From: Lachnospiraceae bacterium | GTDB lineage: Bacteria; Bacillota; Clostridia; Lachnospirales; Lachnospiraceae | Direction: 5' to 3' | Length of the DNA: 64,000 nucleotides | Assembly (NCBI GenBank): GCA_016291405.1 | Contig: JAEEXG010000005.1 | Span: 34,553-98,552, forward strand | Shown here: in pieces, positions 53,027 to 62,289 of the stretch | Numbering within the stretch: the stretch's first letter is position 1 | Layout: the number at the start of each line of letters is the position of its first letter | Notes under the pieces: generated by a model | What the model was told of the DNA's origin: nothing | Database searches by the model: none | The model's input: only the letters and a program-made list of their open reading frames with translations | Translations under genes and position numbers: made by a program

Positions 53027-54996
53027 TTAAGTGTCCATTCCTCTGTATATTCAAGTGCGATGCTTCCATCATCGTTAAATGTCACAGGTAACCAGATGTA
53101 TCTTGAATTCTTTAAATCTTCCGGATTCCATCTGTCTGCCATAAATACGTAAGTACCCTCGTCTGTCTTAAATACGCAGGTGCTTTGTGAATCAAAGGTT
53201 GTCTTCTGAGTGTCTCCCACGCAAGGGTCTCCTTCGTTGGTCCACTCTCCAAGCATTGATGTGGCTTTATAGTATCTTGCCTGGTTAGGAGCCCATCCGG
53301 TGCATCCGGAAGAAACAAGATAATAGGTTCCGTTCTTTTTAAATACTGCGGGAGCTTCTCTTTGAGCACCGGGGAAAAGTCTTATAAAATCTTTTCCGTA
53401 CACAGCTTCGTCTACAGGTATTTCAAGATATGTATATTCGTCATTAAGCTTTGAAATATATAAGGTTAAGTTTTCTTCGCTTGAATAAATAATGTATGCA
53501 CTCTTATCATCATCCACAAAGAGGTTCATATCTCTTGCCATTCCCTTGCTTTCGGGATGAAAATCTTCCTGATCTTCGGGGCATACATTAAGTCTGTATC
53601 TGTCAATAAACTTAAATGGTCCGTAAGGAGTATCGCTAATTGCTACACCTGCGGATGCCGCAGCATAAGATGAATTGCTTGTGGCTGTGGGGCCGTCTGC
53701 GTGAAACCAGATAATGTATTTATCAGTCTTTTCGTTGTAAATAAGCTTGGGTCGCTCAATAATTGCGGTCTCGGCACTTAAGCAGGTATATACGTTATCA
53801 AGTTCTTCCTTACTTAAGCCTTTATAAAGGTTTTTAAAGTATTCATCGTTATCAAGCTCTTCTCTTGAATTTACGTTTCTCATTACAACGCCTTCAAACT
53901 GCCAGTTATAAAGGTCGTCGGAACTATAAGCACATATTCCTCCGTGGGCGCCTTTACTCTTATCTTCTCCAACCCACCACCATTTGGTGACTGTCTCACC
54001 GGTTTCTTTGTCCTTAAAGGTAAGCTTTTGAACCTGACCTCCGTGAGCCTGTATTAAATTGCCTTCTGTATCTGTCCAGGGCTTTGCATTTATAAATGAT
54101 GTATACACTTTAATGTCCTCCAATGATTCGTAACTGCTCTTTAAGTCAAAATATGATTTTCTAAACTCAATGTTTTCTTTTGACGATTCGTTGTTTTCTA
54201 TCAAAACCTTTTCTGCGTCCTGATAGGCTTTAATGAATTTCTCATAAGACTCGGGAGTGAATTTCCCCTGATTGTCTAAGGCGCCCTTTAAGCTTTCCAT
54301 GTAAGATAAAAGAAGCTCTCTTCCAAACTTAGGCACCACCCTTACTTCGATATAGCTAAGTATCGGGTTCTTCATGGCATCCACTCCTCTTTGAGGATTA
54401 AATACCTTAAGGTTTAGCTCAGAATCTTCAACGCTTGTATATACCGTAAATTCTGTAAGCTTATACTTTAAAATCTTCTCTCCGTCCACAAGCATGTCAT
54501 CTTCAACCTGTGCGTATATGGGACGGGCGCTGAAGGGATTGTAAAAGCCTAACGTTACTTCATACTCACCCTGCGGAACTTCAAAGTTATAGTAAAAACC
54601 CGTAAGGTTGTTATCATACCAGGCATCTTCCTTTATTTCCCACTTATAGGAGCTTGTTCCGGTTCCGTATTTATCCTTAACGGCTACCATGTAATCCTTT
54701 GGCTCGTATCCCCATTTTCTTTTTGTAACTTCGTCAGGACCGTATTCCTTGTCGCCTGCGGATTGGAAGGCTCCGAGAGTTGCATGTGATAACGTATTTC
54801 CGCAATCTACTCTGTATAAAAGAAAATCGTTTGCCTTAAGATCTTCTTCCGAATATATATCCCAGAAGGATGTTTCCTTATTTATTTGCTTTTTTAAGTT
54901 TTCTTTGTCCGCTTCGATATACACAATGCCTGTAAGAAGTGCGGCAATTGTCACTATCGAAAACAATTTAAAATAAGTACTGTGATTAGATTTCAC
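53023..54996 (-). CDS. GH43-family five-bladed propeller protein with malectin-like N-terminus
   Basis: The 657-residue exported protein has a membrane anchor or signal (about 10-29), a malectin-like sandwich (about 50-230; YRVDCGNTLSHATLGAF, YNFEVPQGEYEVTLGFYNP) and a GH43-type propeller (about 315-655; GNLIQAHGGQVQ, GAHGGICAYSSDDLYNWQF, ETAIIERPKLIYNEKT). GH43 enzymes cleave arabinan, xylan or galactan side chains. The usual Asp and Glu residues are plausible in IQAHGG and ERPKL, but I cannot assign all three. GTG start with AAAGGAG six bases upstream. It heads the 14.8 kb locus. Confidence 0.85.
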   Translation of the reverse strand: MKSNHSTYFKLFSIVTIAALLTGIVYIEADKENLKKQINKETSFWDIYSEEDLKANDFLLYRVDCGNTLSHATLGAFQSAGDKEYGPDEVTKRKWGYEPKDYMVAVKDKYGTGTSSYKWEIKEDAWYDNNLTGFYYNFEVPQGEYEVTLGFYNPFSARPIYAQVEDDMLVDGEKILKYKLTEFTVYTSVEDSELNLKVFNPQRGVDAMKNPILSYIEVRVVPKFGRELLLSYMESLKGALDNQGKFTPESYEKFIKAYQDAEKVLIENNESSKENIEFRKSYFDLKSSYESLEDIKVYTSFINAKPWTDTEGNLIQAHGGQVQKLTFKDKETGETVTKWWWVGEDKSKGAHGGICAYSSDDLYNWQFEGVVMRNVNSREELDNDEYFKNLYKGLSKEELDNVYTCLSAETAIIERPKLIYNEKTDKYIIWFHADGPTATSNSSYAAASAGVAISDTPYGPFKFIDRYRLNVCPEDQEDFHPESKGMARDMNLFVDDDKSAYIIYSSEENLTLYISKLNDEYTYLEIPVDEAVYGKDFIRLFPGAQREAPAVFKKNGTYYLVSSGCTGWAPNQARYYKATSMLGEWTNEGDPCVGDTQKTTFDSQSTCVFKTDEGTYVFMADRWNPEDLKNSRYIWLPVTFNDDGSIALEYTEEWTLK

Positions 54997-55031
54997 TTAA
55001 TTCTCCTTTGTACCCCGATAATAATTATGTC

Positions 55032-55065
55032 AAAACAAAAAAGATTAATGTATGAAACATTAATC
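55032..55065 (-). terminator. AT-rich terminator-like hairpin in the glycan-locus leader
   Basis: GATTAATG and CATTAATC pair perfectly around a seven-base loop; on the minus strand TTTTTTGTTTTG follows. The stem is A+T-rich, so either a weak attenuator or a regulator-binding inverted repeat is possible. It lies about 50 bases before the GH43-like start codon. Confidence 0.5.
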
Positions 55066-55176
55066 GAAGTTTATGCCTATTTTTAATGAATTTTTTACAG
55101 CGAGAATGGATAATAATTAGAAATCTGAAAATATTACATAATAGTCAAATTAAGCAAAATAAGGTATCTTTATCTT

Positions 55177-56940
55177 ATGATAAAAAACAGGATTAAGCGG
55201 TTTAAACATCTTCCCATACAAAAGCAATTTATACTGATAAGCGCTGTTTCCATCGTGCTTGTAGTTTTTTTGTCCGTTTTTTCAATTGCAAGTATTAACG
55301 GGCTTATGTTGTCAACCGCATCGGAGCATGCAGACCTTGCAACCGCAAGGTTTAGCAATGATTTAGACTCTCTTTGCACAAAGCTTGATGTCGTTACCAC
55401 AAGCTTTCAAACAGACAGTATCTATAAGACCCTGTTTAACGCTACCGACTATAAAAACATTTCTGCTGACATTGTCAATCAGGTTTCTGAAAACGTTTCT
55501 TACATAAAAAGCTTATACCCTGACATTGCAGACATTGCCTTTGTTAACAATGTGGTCCACTGGTCTTCTCTTTATTCCGAAGAAGATTTGCTTAGCATGT
55601 ACAAAGAAACCGTTTCAAACGATAAAAACTTAAATCGAGGACTGGGACTTAAGAAAAGTTCTTTCTTGCCTTTCAAGGATAAGTCTTATTACGTTTATTG
55701 TTCTCAGACCTATTATCTTGGACACCCCATAGGATGCATTTTCTTTTCACTTGATATGGATAAGTTATCCCTTACCTCTTCTTCAAGCGAAAATGCCTAC
55801 TACTATCTTATGGATATAAACGGAAACTACCATGCTCTAAACTCTTCTTCAAAATCCGTTTCACAGGCCATCATTCCCATATGTCAGGCCAACTATTCAA
55901 AGGTAACGGAAAATACTTCTTTTTCAAATAAAAGTAAGTCTTATCTTATAAAAATGGATTATTCAAGCACCGCAAGGTGTTATATCATAAGCGCCGTAAA
56001 CATTTCATCGGTTAATAAATCAAGCCAGGGAACCTTAATTAAAGTAACTATGATTGTGGTTGCAATCGTGTTCTTTGTGCTCCTTATGCTGATTACCCTT
56101 TACGTTAGCTTAATTAACCCTCTTAATCAGTTTTCAAATATCATTAAGACCATGGAAAAAGAAAGAACCCGACACTTAAGCGCTCCCATCGATATCGACG
56201 GATGTATGGAAGTCCATGATCTTGGAACCGCCTTTACAAACATGTTTTCAACCATCGATGAATTAAATGTCCAGATATTTGATGCATCAAGTAAATTGTA
56301 CGAAGAAAAGATTCGAGGTCAGGCTACGGAAATATCCTATTTTAGAAGCCAGATAAATCCGCATTTTCTATATAACGTTCTTGAGCTTATACGCTCTCAG
56401 GCTCTTTTAAAGGACGCTCCCGAAATTGCAAACATAGCAATTGCCATGGGAAAGATGTATAGATACAACACTAAGGGCGCTCCAATAGTGCCTTTTAAGG
56501 ATGAACTTGAAGTTACAAAAGCTTATGTGGAAATTCAAAAGTACAGATTTAAAGATAAATTTGAAATCTTTTATAACATACCGGAAGAAGCTTTAAAGTA
56601 TCGCGTTATTAAGATGATATTGCAGCCCCTGGTTGAAAACGCCATAGGACATGGCATAGAACCTTCATTGGAAAAATGTACCCTTTATATAGGCGCAAAC
56701 ATTACAGACTCTGACCTTTATATCGATATCAGGGATGACGGAGTCGGAATGAGCGAAGAAAAGCTTTCAGAAATACGTTCTCTTCTTTCTGAAAAGCATA
56801 TTAATTCAGAAAAGTATGTAGGCATCCTAAACACGAATGCAAGAATCAAGCTTCAATACGGAGAAGAATACGGAATCACAATAGAAAGTAAAGAATCAGA
56901 CGGAACGGTAGTACAGTTACGCCTTCCGCTTGAAAGATAA
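55177..56940 (+). CDS. YesM-type sensor histidine kinase
   Basis: This 587-residue kinase has helices at about 18-40 and 285-312 flanking an extracellular sensor domain. A HAMP-like region follows to about 375, and then the His_kinase domain: His 396 in SQINPHFLYN, N-box ILQPLVENAIGHG with Asn 488, and G-box DDGVGMS at 520-526. The family senses carbohydrates with a YesN partner. It is divergent from, and next to, the GH43/importer locus, which it probably controls. Confidence 0.93.
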   Translation: MIKNRIKRFKHLPIQKQFILISAVSIVLVVFLSVFSIASINGLMLSTASEHADLATARFSNDLDSLCTKLDVVTTSFQTDSIYKTLFNATDYKNISADIVNQVSENVSYIKSLYPDIADIAFVNNVVHWSSLYSEEDLLSMYKETVSNDKNLNRGLGLKKSSFLPFKDKSYYVYCSQTYYLGHPIGCIFFSLDMDKLSLTSSSSENAYYYLMDINGNYHALNSSSKSVSQAIIPICQANYSKVTENTSFSNKSKSYLIKMDYSSTARCYIISAVNISSVNKSSQGTLIKVTMIVVAIVFFVLLMLITLYVSLINPLNQFSNIIKTMEKERTRHLSAPIDIDGCMEVHDLGTAFTNMFSTIDELNVQIFDASSKLYEEKIRGQATEISYFRSQINPHFLYNVLELIRSQALLKDAPEIANIAIAMGKMYRYNTKGAPIVPFKDELEVTKAYVEIQKYRFKDKFEIFYNIPEEALKYRVIKMILQPLVENAIGHGIEPSLEKCTLYIGANITDSDLYIDIRDDGVGMSEEKLSEIRSLLSEKHINSEKYVGILNTNARIKLQYGEEYGITIESKESDGTVVQLRLPLER

Positions 56941-56950
56941 GGGGAATAGA

Positions 56951-58333
56951 ATGTACAAAGTTTTATTGGCAGACGATGAGCCTTCCATAATTGAATCAAT
57001 GAAAGAAAACATTGACTGGGCAAAGTATAACGCTGAAGTAGCTTACTGCGCTTCTAACGGTAAAGAAGCCCATGAAATTATAGTTGAAAAAGAACCGGAC
57101 ATTGCCATTTTGGATATAAGGATGCCCGGCTACAGCGGCCTTGATTTAAGCAAGATGATTTTTCAAAACGGCTTAAAAACAAAGGTTATTATTTTAAGCG
57201 GTTACGCTGAATTTTCTTATGCCCAAAAGGCCATTCAATATAACGTTTTGGGCTATTGCTTAAAGCCTGTTGAATACGAAGAAATCATCCAGCTTATAGT
57301 AAAGGCCATCGATAATATAGATGAAAACGGTGCCCTTCTATCTCAGGATTCTTTCCTTGAAGCAATTGAAACAAATGACTTAGAAAGAATTAAAACCTAT
57401 ATGGCAAGCAATGACTTATCCACCGATAAGTTTTACCTTGCAGCTTCCCTTAGCCAGTCTCCCATCTTTACAAACGAAGTCTTTGCTTTTAAGGCAGGCT
57501 CTAATCTTTACGGCTATTTATCAAACAACCCCTTTGTAAAGGACGGATTAAAAAGATATATTACTTCAGGCGAAGCTACGGGCATAGCAATTTATCCTAC
57601 TTCCATAAATGCAAAGAGCTTAAGAATGTCTATATATAATTCAATCGCCATGTGCTATCAGTCATTTATTGATCCTGAAGCTACGATTTGCGATGAATAC
57701 TATGATTCTCACTCAATAAAGATTGTAAGCGATATTCAGAATGCCCTTTCTTTTTCAAACAGAGAATCTGTTTTAAAGCTTCTTAGCGAACTTAAGAACA
57801 GTCCGGATAAAAAGAAAATGTCCGTTCATTCTCTTCAGCAGCTTGTAAACGGAATACTTACAAACACCACTTTAATAAAAGATGAATCGGACGATTATAT
57901 TTACAATTACAAACAGCTCACCGGCCTCTACTCTTCCATTGACGAATGTATCGACAATCTTATCGAAAAGCTTTCGCAATCCAACAAAGAGCCCGAAGCC
58001 GGTGCAAGTATAAGCAATTTTTATTTTTTAAAGATAATGAAGTATATAAATACTTATTATACAAACGATATTTCCTTAAAGGATGTGGCTGATGTGGTTA
58101 ACTTAAATCCAAACTACATAAGCCAGATGTTTAAAAAAGCTACCGGCACTACTTTTACAAAGTACCTAACGGACCTTCGTATTAAGAATGCCCAGAACCT
58201 TCTTTTACAAACAACAGATTCCATAAATGAAATATCGCTTAAAACAGGTTTTAACGACTATTTCTACTTTTTAAAGATCTTTAAAAAGTACACAGGGAAA
58301 ACTCCCAGCGAATACAGAAACACCGCAAAATAA
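56951..58333 (+). CDS. YesN-type AraC-family response regulator
   Basis: This 460-residue regulator has a receiver (1-120) with Asp 55 in IAILDIRMPG and Lys 105 in YCLKPVE. A middle region of unknown fold follows, then a C-terminal pair of HTH motifs (about 355-455; SLKDVADVVNLNPNYIS, INEISLKTGFNDYFYF). The start is ATG 56951 (AAGGGG upstream), ten bases after the kinase stop; the TTG at 56930 is less likely. It likely activates the divergent glycan locus. Confidence 0.93.
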   Translation: MYKVLLADDEPSIIESMKENIDWAKYNAEVAYCASNGKEAHEIIVEKEPDIAILDIRMPGYSGLDLSKMIFQNGLKTKVIILSGYAEFSYAQKAIQYNVLGYCLKPVEYEEIIQLIVKAIDNIDENGALLSQDSFLEAIETNDLERIKTYMASNDLSTDKFYLAASLSQSPIFTNEVFAFKAGSNLYGYLSNNPFVKDGLKRYITSGEATGIAIYPTSINAKSLRMSIYNSIAMCYQSFIDPEATICDEYYDSHSIKIVSDIQNALSFSNRESVLKLLSELKNSPDKKKMSVHSLQQLVNGILTNTTLIKDESDDYIYNYKQLTGLYSSIDECIDNLIEKLSQSNKEPEAGASISNFYFLKIMKYINTYYTNDISLKDVADVVNLNPNYISQMFKKATGTTFTKYLTDLRIKNAQNLLLQTTDSINEISLKTGFNDYFYFLKIFKKYTGKTPSEYRNTAK

Positions 58334-58334
58334 C

Positions 58335-59366
58335 CTATCTTGTGCCCTTATCATAAGGGATACCTTCAGCCTTTGGTGCTCTTGACTTCTTTGAAGTAAA
58401 GGTAAGCACCAAAAGGGTGATGACGTATGGAAGCAAACGGTATACGTTTGAGCTGATACCGACTTCTTTTAACCAGAAAATTCCATCACCGTTAATATCC
58501 AAAGTTGAATAACAAGCCGCAATACATTTAAAGAGACCGAATAAAAGGGCTCCTCCCGCAATGTTTAAAGGCTTCCAGTTACCAAAAATCATAACTGCCA
58601 AAGCAAGGAAACCAAAGCCTGCCACATCGCCGTTTGCGGAACAGTTTGAAGATGTAAGGGCATATACAAAGCCGCCCATTCCTGCAAGGAATCCGGAAAT
58701 AATAACGCCCGAATATCTCATCTTATAAACGTTAATACCAAGAGATGCCGAAGCCTGAGGATTTTCACCGCAGGAACGAAGTCTTAAACCAAACTTTGTA
58801 AAGTACAAAATGATTGAAAGAATAACGTATATAAGAAGACAAATATAGGTTGCAAGGTAAACCTTATTTAAAAATGTGTTTCCAAAGAAACCTAAGTCTG
58901 CATCCTTATCAAATCCGAAGGTGGTCTTCTTAAGCATGAACCATCCTGCGGAATCTCCCTTAAACATCATTAAGGTGTTTTGGTTAACCATGATACGAAC
59001 GAGGAATAATACAAGTGCGGGAGCAAGCATGTTTAATGCTGTACCGCCGATTGTCTGGTCTGCCTTTAAGCTTACCGCAGCAAATGCAAGTAAGAGTGAG
59101 AAAACAGAACCCATAATTCCTGCCACAAGCATGGCTAATATTTCAAATAACTGAAGCGCTCCCCAGTTTCCGTTTAAATAAGCGTTTTCAAAAATACCGA
59201 TTTCCTGAACGGTGCGCACAAACAATACTCCTGTGAAGGCACCGAAAATCATGATACCTTCAAGTGCCAAGTTAATAACACCGCTTCTTTCCGCAAATAC
59301 GCCTGCCAAAGCAACTATCATAAGGGGAACCATAAATAAAAGTGTCTGCTGAATTAAAAATGACAT
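58335..59366 (-). CDS. Nucleoside-type ABC importer permease (BmpC/NupQ-like)
   Basis: This 343-residue permease has about nine helices, with family segments PLMIVALAGVFAERSGVINLALEGIM, GTALNMLAPAL and RLRSCGENPQASASLGINVYK. It pairs with the NupP-like permease and the double ATPase beside it. The B. subtilis homologues import guanosine; other substrates are possible. It overlaps the upstream permease gene by one base, and its stop lies next to the YesN stop on the opposite strand. Confidence 0.92.
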   Translation of the reverse strand: MSFLIQQTLLFMVPLMIVALAGVFAERSGVINLALEGIMIFGAFTGVLFVRTVQEIGIFENAYLNGNWGALQLFEILAMLVAGIMGSVFSLLLAFAAVSLKADQTIGGTALNMLAPALVLFLVRIMVNQNTLMMFKGDSAGWFMLKKTTFGFDKDADLGFFGNTFLNKVYLATYICLLIYVILSIILYFTKFGLRLRSCGENPQASASLGINVYKMRYSGVIISGFLAGMGGFVYALTSSNCSANGDVAGFGFLALAVMIFGNWKPLNIAGGALLFGLFKCIAACYSTLDINGDGIFWLKEVGISSNVYRLLPYVITLLVLTFTSKKSRAPKAEGIPYDKGTR

Positions 59367-60601
59367 TATTCATTACCCCCTTCCTTATTTTCTTCTTCTT
59401 GCGTGGCTTTTTCTTTATCCTCTATGGGTTTAACCGGTGCTTCTTTCTTTCTTGTAGAAATCCAGGTCCTTATAAACAATGCAAAGGCTGAAAGATAAAC
59501 GATTACACCGATTATAACGTCTGTAATATATTCATTGTACGCTGTAAGGTTTGTAAGCTGCATACCTACGGTACTAAGCATCGCCATGAATATACCCGAG
59601 AAAATAACGCCTATGGGATTGTTAAGTGCAAGTAATGCTACGGGGATTCCGTTAAATCCTGTTGCGGGAAGTGACTGATATGTTGACCAGAAAAACTCTG
59701 TGTTTCCCGCTAAGAAATAAAGTGCTCCGCCGGCTGATGCCAAGGCTCCCGCAATACCCATTGATAAAATGATGTTTCTTTTATCTTTGATACCTGCGTA
59801 CTTAGCTGCGTGACGGTTAGCTCCGCAAGCCTTTAACTGATATCCCAATGTGGTTTTATTCATCATTACATAGACTAAAACTGCTATAACAATTGCAATT
59901 ATGATACCTCCGTTAACCTGAGAGCCCTTAAAGACCTTATCAAGTCCAAGCTTTACGGTGGCTACTCCGTTATAGGAAGTTTTGTAAATATATCCTGTCT
60001 TACCTGCTTCAACCTGGTTACAAAATACTGAACCGTCAAAGAACCATGTTACAAGGTTAGCTGCAATCCAGTTTGTCATGATGCAGGCAATTACTTCGTT
60101 AATGTTAAACACAGCTTTTACAAAGCCGGGAATCGCGCCCCACAATGCTCCCGCAACCATGGCTGCAAGGAATGCGATAATCCAGATAATCCATGTGGGC
60201 ACTTTGTCAGAAGGAATGGACAAAGCGATTGCAAGGGATGTCATGGTACCCATTAAGTATTGACCGGGGGCTCCGATGTTAAATAAGCCTGTCTTAAATG
60301 CAACGGATACTGATAAACCTGCCATAATAAGGGGTGTTGCTCTAAACAGCATATCTCCCAAGTTTACTGCGTTATAGCCCCAGGTAAGGGAACCGATTGC
60401 ATCTCTTCCCGTTGAAAGAATACCTGCAAATATAATTCTTACGCCTTCCCAAGCGCCTTTAACTCCGATGGTATCTTTAAAGATACCAACCAAAAATACC
60501 GCTATCGCTCCTACAATGAGACCAACAAGAATTGAAATCAAGGAAGCGAGAACACTTTTTACGCCATCTTTTTTAAAGAAGCTTTTTAAATTCTCCTTCA
60601 T
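59366..60601 (-). CDS. Nucleoside-type ABC importer permease (BmpB/NupP-like)
   Basis: This 411-residue permease carries the family motifs TPLIMAGLSVSVAFKTGLFNIGAPGQ, EVIACIMTNWIA and GYQLKACGANRHAAKYAGI. The acidic C-terminal tail (from about 385) is cytoplasmic. It starts three bases after the ATPase gene and works with the NupQ-like subunit. Confidence 0.92.
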   Translation of the reverse strand: MKENLKSFFKKDGVKSVLASLISILVGLIVGAIAVFLVGIFKDTIGVKGAWEGVRIIFAGILSTGRDAIGSLTWGYNAVNLGDMLFRATPLIMAGLSVSVAFKTGLFNIGAPGQYLMGTMTSLAIALSIPSDKVPTWIIWIIAFLAAMVAGALWGAIPGFVKAVFNINEVIACIMTNWIAANLVTWFFDGSVFCNQVEAGKTGYIYKTSYNGVATVKLGLDKVFKGSQVNGGIIIAIVIAVLVYVMMNKTTLGYQLKACGANRHAAKYAGIKDKRNIILSMGIAGALASAGGALYFLAGNTEFFWSTYQSLPATGFNGIPVALLALNNPIGVIFSGIFMAMLSTVGMQLTNLTAYNEYITDVIIGVIVYLSAFALFIRTWISTRKKEAPVKPIEDKEKATQEEENKEGGNE

Positions 60602-60604
60602 GTC

Positions 60605-62143
60605 CTAAGCCTCCTTCTTATCTTTCTTAGCGCCGGCCATGTAAAGACCTAACTCCTGCGCCGTTACTTTCTTTGAATCAAACTCACCAACTATTCTTCC
60701 TTCATACATGACAAGGATTCTGTCTGATAAGCTTAAAACTTCATCAAGTTCCAAAGAAACAAGCAAAACTGCCTTTCCTTCATCACGCTGCTTAACAAGC
60801 TGAGCGTGCACGAACTCGATGGCACCTACGTCAAGACCACGGGTGGGCTGAACAGCCACAATCAAATCACGGTTTCTGTCAAGCTCTCTTGCAATAATAG
60901 CCTTCTGCTGATTACCGCCTGACATTGAACGTGTGATTGTGACAGGTCCCTGACCGGAACGCACGTCAAATTTATCGATTAATTCCTGTGCGTATTTTCT
61001 AATGGCATCAAACTTAATAAAGCCGTTATGCTGGAATTCTTTTTCCTGGAATCTTTGAAGCACCATATTATTTTCCAAAGTAAAATCAAGCACAAGGCCG
61101 TGCTTATGTCTGTCTTCGGGAATATGGGCCATGTATTTACCCTTTTCTTTTACGGAAGCCTTGGTAATGTCGTGACCGTCAATTGTAATGGTGCCACCGC
61201 TTATTTGATCAAGGCCTGTAAGAGCATGTATAAACTCAGTCTGACCGTTTCCGTCGATACCTGCTATACAAACGATTTCTCCCTTTCTTACGTCGAAAGA
61301 AACGTCCTTAACAGCTTCGCTTTTATGAATGTGAGACATTACGCTTACATTTCTTACAGAAAGCACCACATCAGTAGGCTTTGCTTCGTCTTTCTTAACT
61401 TCAAGCTGAACAGGACGACCCACCATCATGTTAGAAAGTTCCTGTTTGTTTGTATCTTTGGTGTTAACGGTTGCAACATACTTTCCTTTTCTTAAAACCG
61501 TAACTCGATCCGATACTTCCATGATTTCGTTTAACTTATGGGAAATAAACAAAATAGACTTGCCTTCTTTTGCAAGGTTTTTCATGATTGCCATAAGTTC
61601 TTCTATTTCCTGAGGAGTAAGCACGGCTGTAGGCTCATCAAAGATCAATATTTCATTGTCTCTGTAAAGCATCTTTAAGATTTCCGTTCTTTGCTGCATA
61701 CCAACGGAAATGTCTTCAACCTTTGCATCAAGGTCAACGTAAAGGCCGTATTTTTCGGATAATTCCGTAACCTTTTTTCTTGCAGCCTTCTCAGATAAAA
61801 AGCCCCACTTAGTATCTTCCGCACCAAGGATAATGTTATCAAGGACACTGAAAACCTCAATAAGCTTAAAGTGCTGATGCACCATACCGATATGAAGGGC
61901 TGTTGCATCATTAGGGCTGTCAATCTTTACTTCCTTACCGTCTTTTTTAATGATTCCCTCTTCAGGCTGATAGAGCCCGAAAAGCACGCTCATAAGCGTT
62001 GATTTGCCTGCACCGTTTTCACCAAGAAGCGCATGAATTTCGCCCTTCTTTAACTGAAGGGTGATGTCATCGTTTGCTTTTATTCCGGGGAATTCTTTGG
62101 TGATGTGGAGCATCTCAATTACGTACTCGGATTCGCTACCCAT
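60605..62143 (-). CDS. Nucleoside-type ABC importer ATPase, two domains (BmpA/NupO-like)
   Basis: The 512-residue ATPase has two ABC domains. The first has Walker A GENGAGKST and Walker B ILIFDEP. The second has GIDGNGQTE in place of a normal Walker A, as usual in this family, plus SGGNQQK and the LIVAVQPTRGLDVG Walker B region. It powers the two permeases below it. The gene lies after a terminator that separates it from the binding-protein gene. Confidence 0.94.
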   Translation of the reverse strand: MGSESEYVIEMLHITKEFPGIKANDDITLQLKKGEIHALLGENGAGKSTLMSVLFGLYQPEEGIIKKDGKEVKIDSPNDATALHIGMVHQHFKLIEVFSVLDNIILGAEDTKWGFLSEKAARKKVTELSEKYGLYVDLDAKVEDISVGMQQRTEILKMLYRDNEILIFDEPTAVLTPQEIEELMAIMKNLAKEGKSILFISHKLNEIMEVSDRVTVLRKGKYVATVNTKDTNKQELSNMMVGRPVQLEVKKDEAKPTDVVLSVRNVSVMSHIHKSEAVKDVSFDVRKGEIVCIAGIDGNGQTEFIHALTGLDQISGGTITIDGHDITKASVKEKGKYMAHIPEDRHKHGLVLDFTLENNMVLQRFQEKEFQHNGFIKFDAIRKYAQELIDKFDVRSGQGPVTITRSMSGGNQQKAIIARELDRNRDLIVAVQPTRGLDVGAIEFVHAQLVKQRDEGKAVLLVSLELDEVLSLSDRILVMYEGRIVGEFDSKKVTAQELGLYMAGAKKDKKEA

Positions 62144-62250
62144 TGAATATTCTTCCTTTCAAAAAAGGTGTAAAAAGAATAGTTTTTTTAACCAAAAACC
62201 ATATATTTATCTTAATAAAATTGAGTGAAAGTTTCAAGCAAAGTCGTACA

Positions 62251-62278
62251 AAAAAAGGGCTTCTTTCGAAGCCCTTTT
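62251..62278 (-). terminator. Terminator between the BMP lipoprotein and its transporter genes
   Basis: AAAAGGGCTTC and GAAGCCCTTTT form a perfect 11-pair stem with a four-base loop and a run of T on the minus strand. Read-through would express the ATPase and permeases at lower level than the binding protein. Confidence 0.88.
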
Positions 62279-62289
62279 AAAGTCTTTAA

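Noticed and set aside
61028..61495. Plus-strand reading frame of 155 residues
   Set aside because: Antisense to the double ATPase gene, without a ribosome site or family features.
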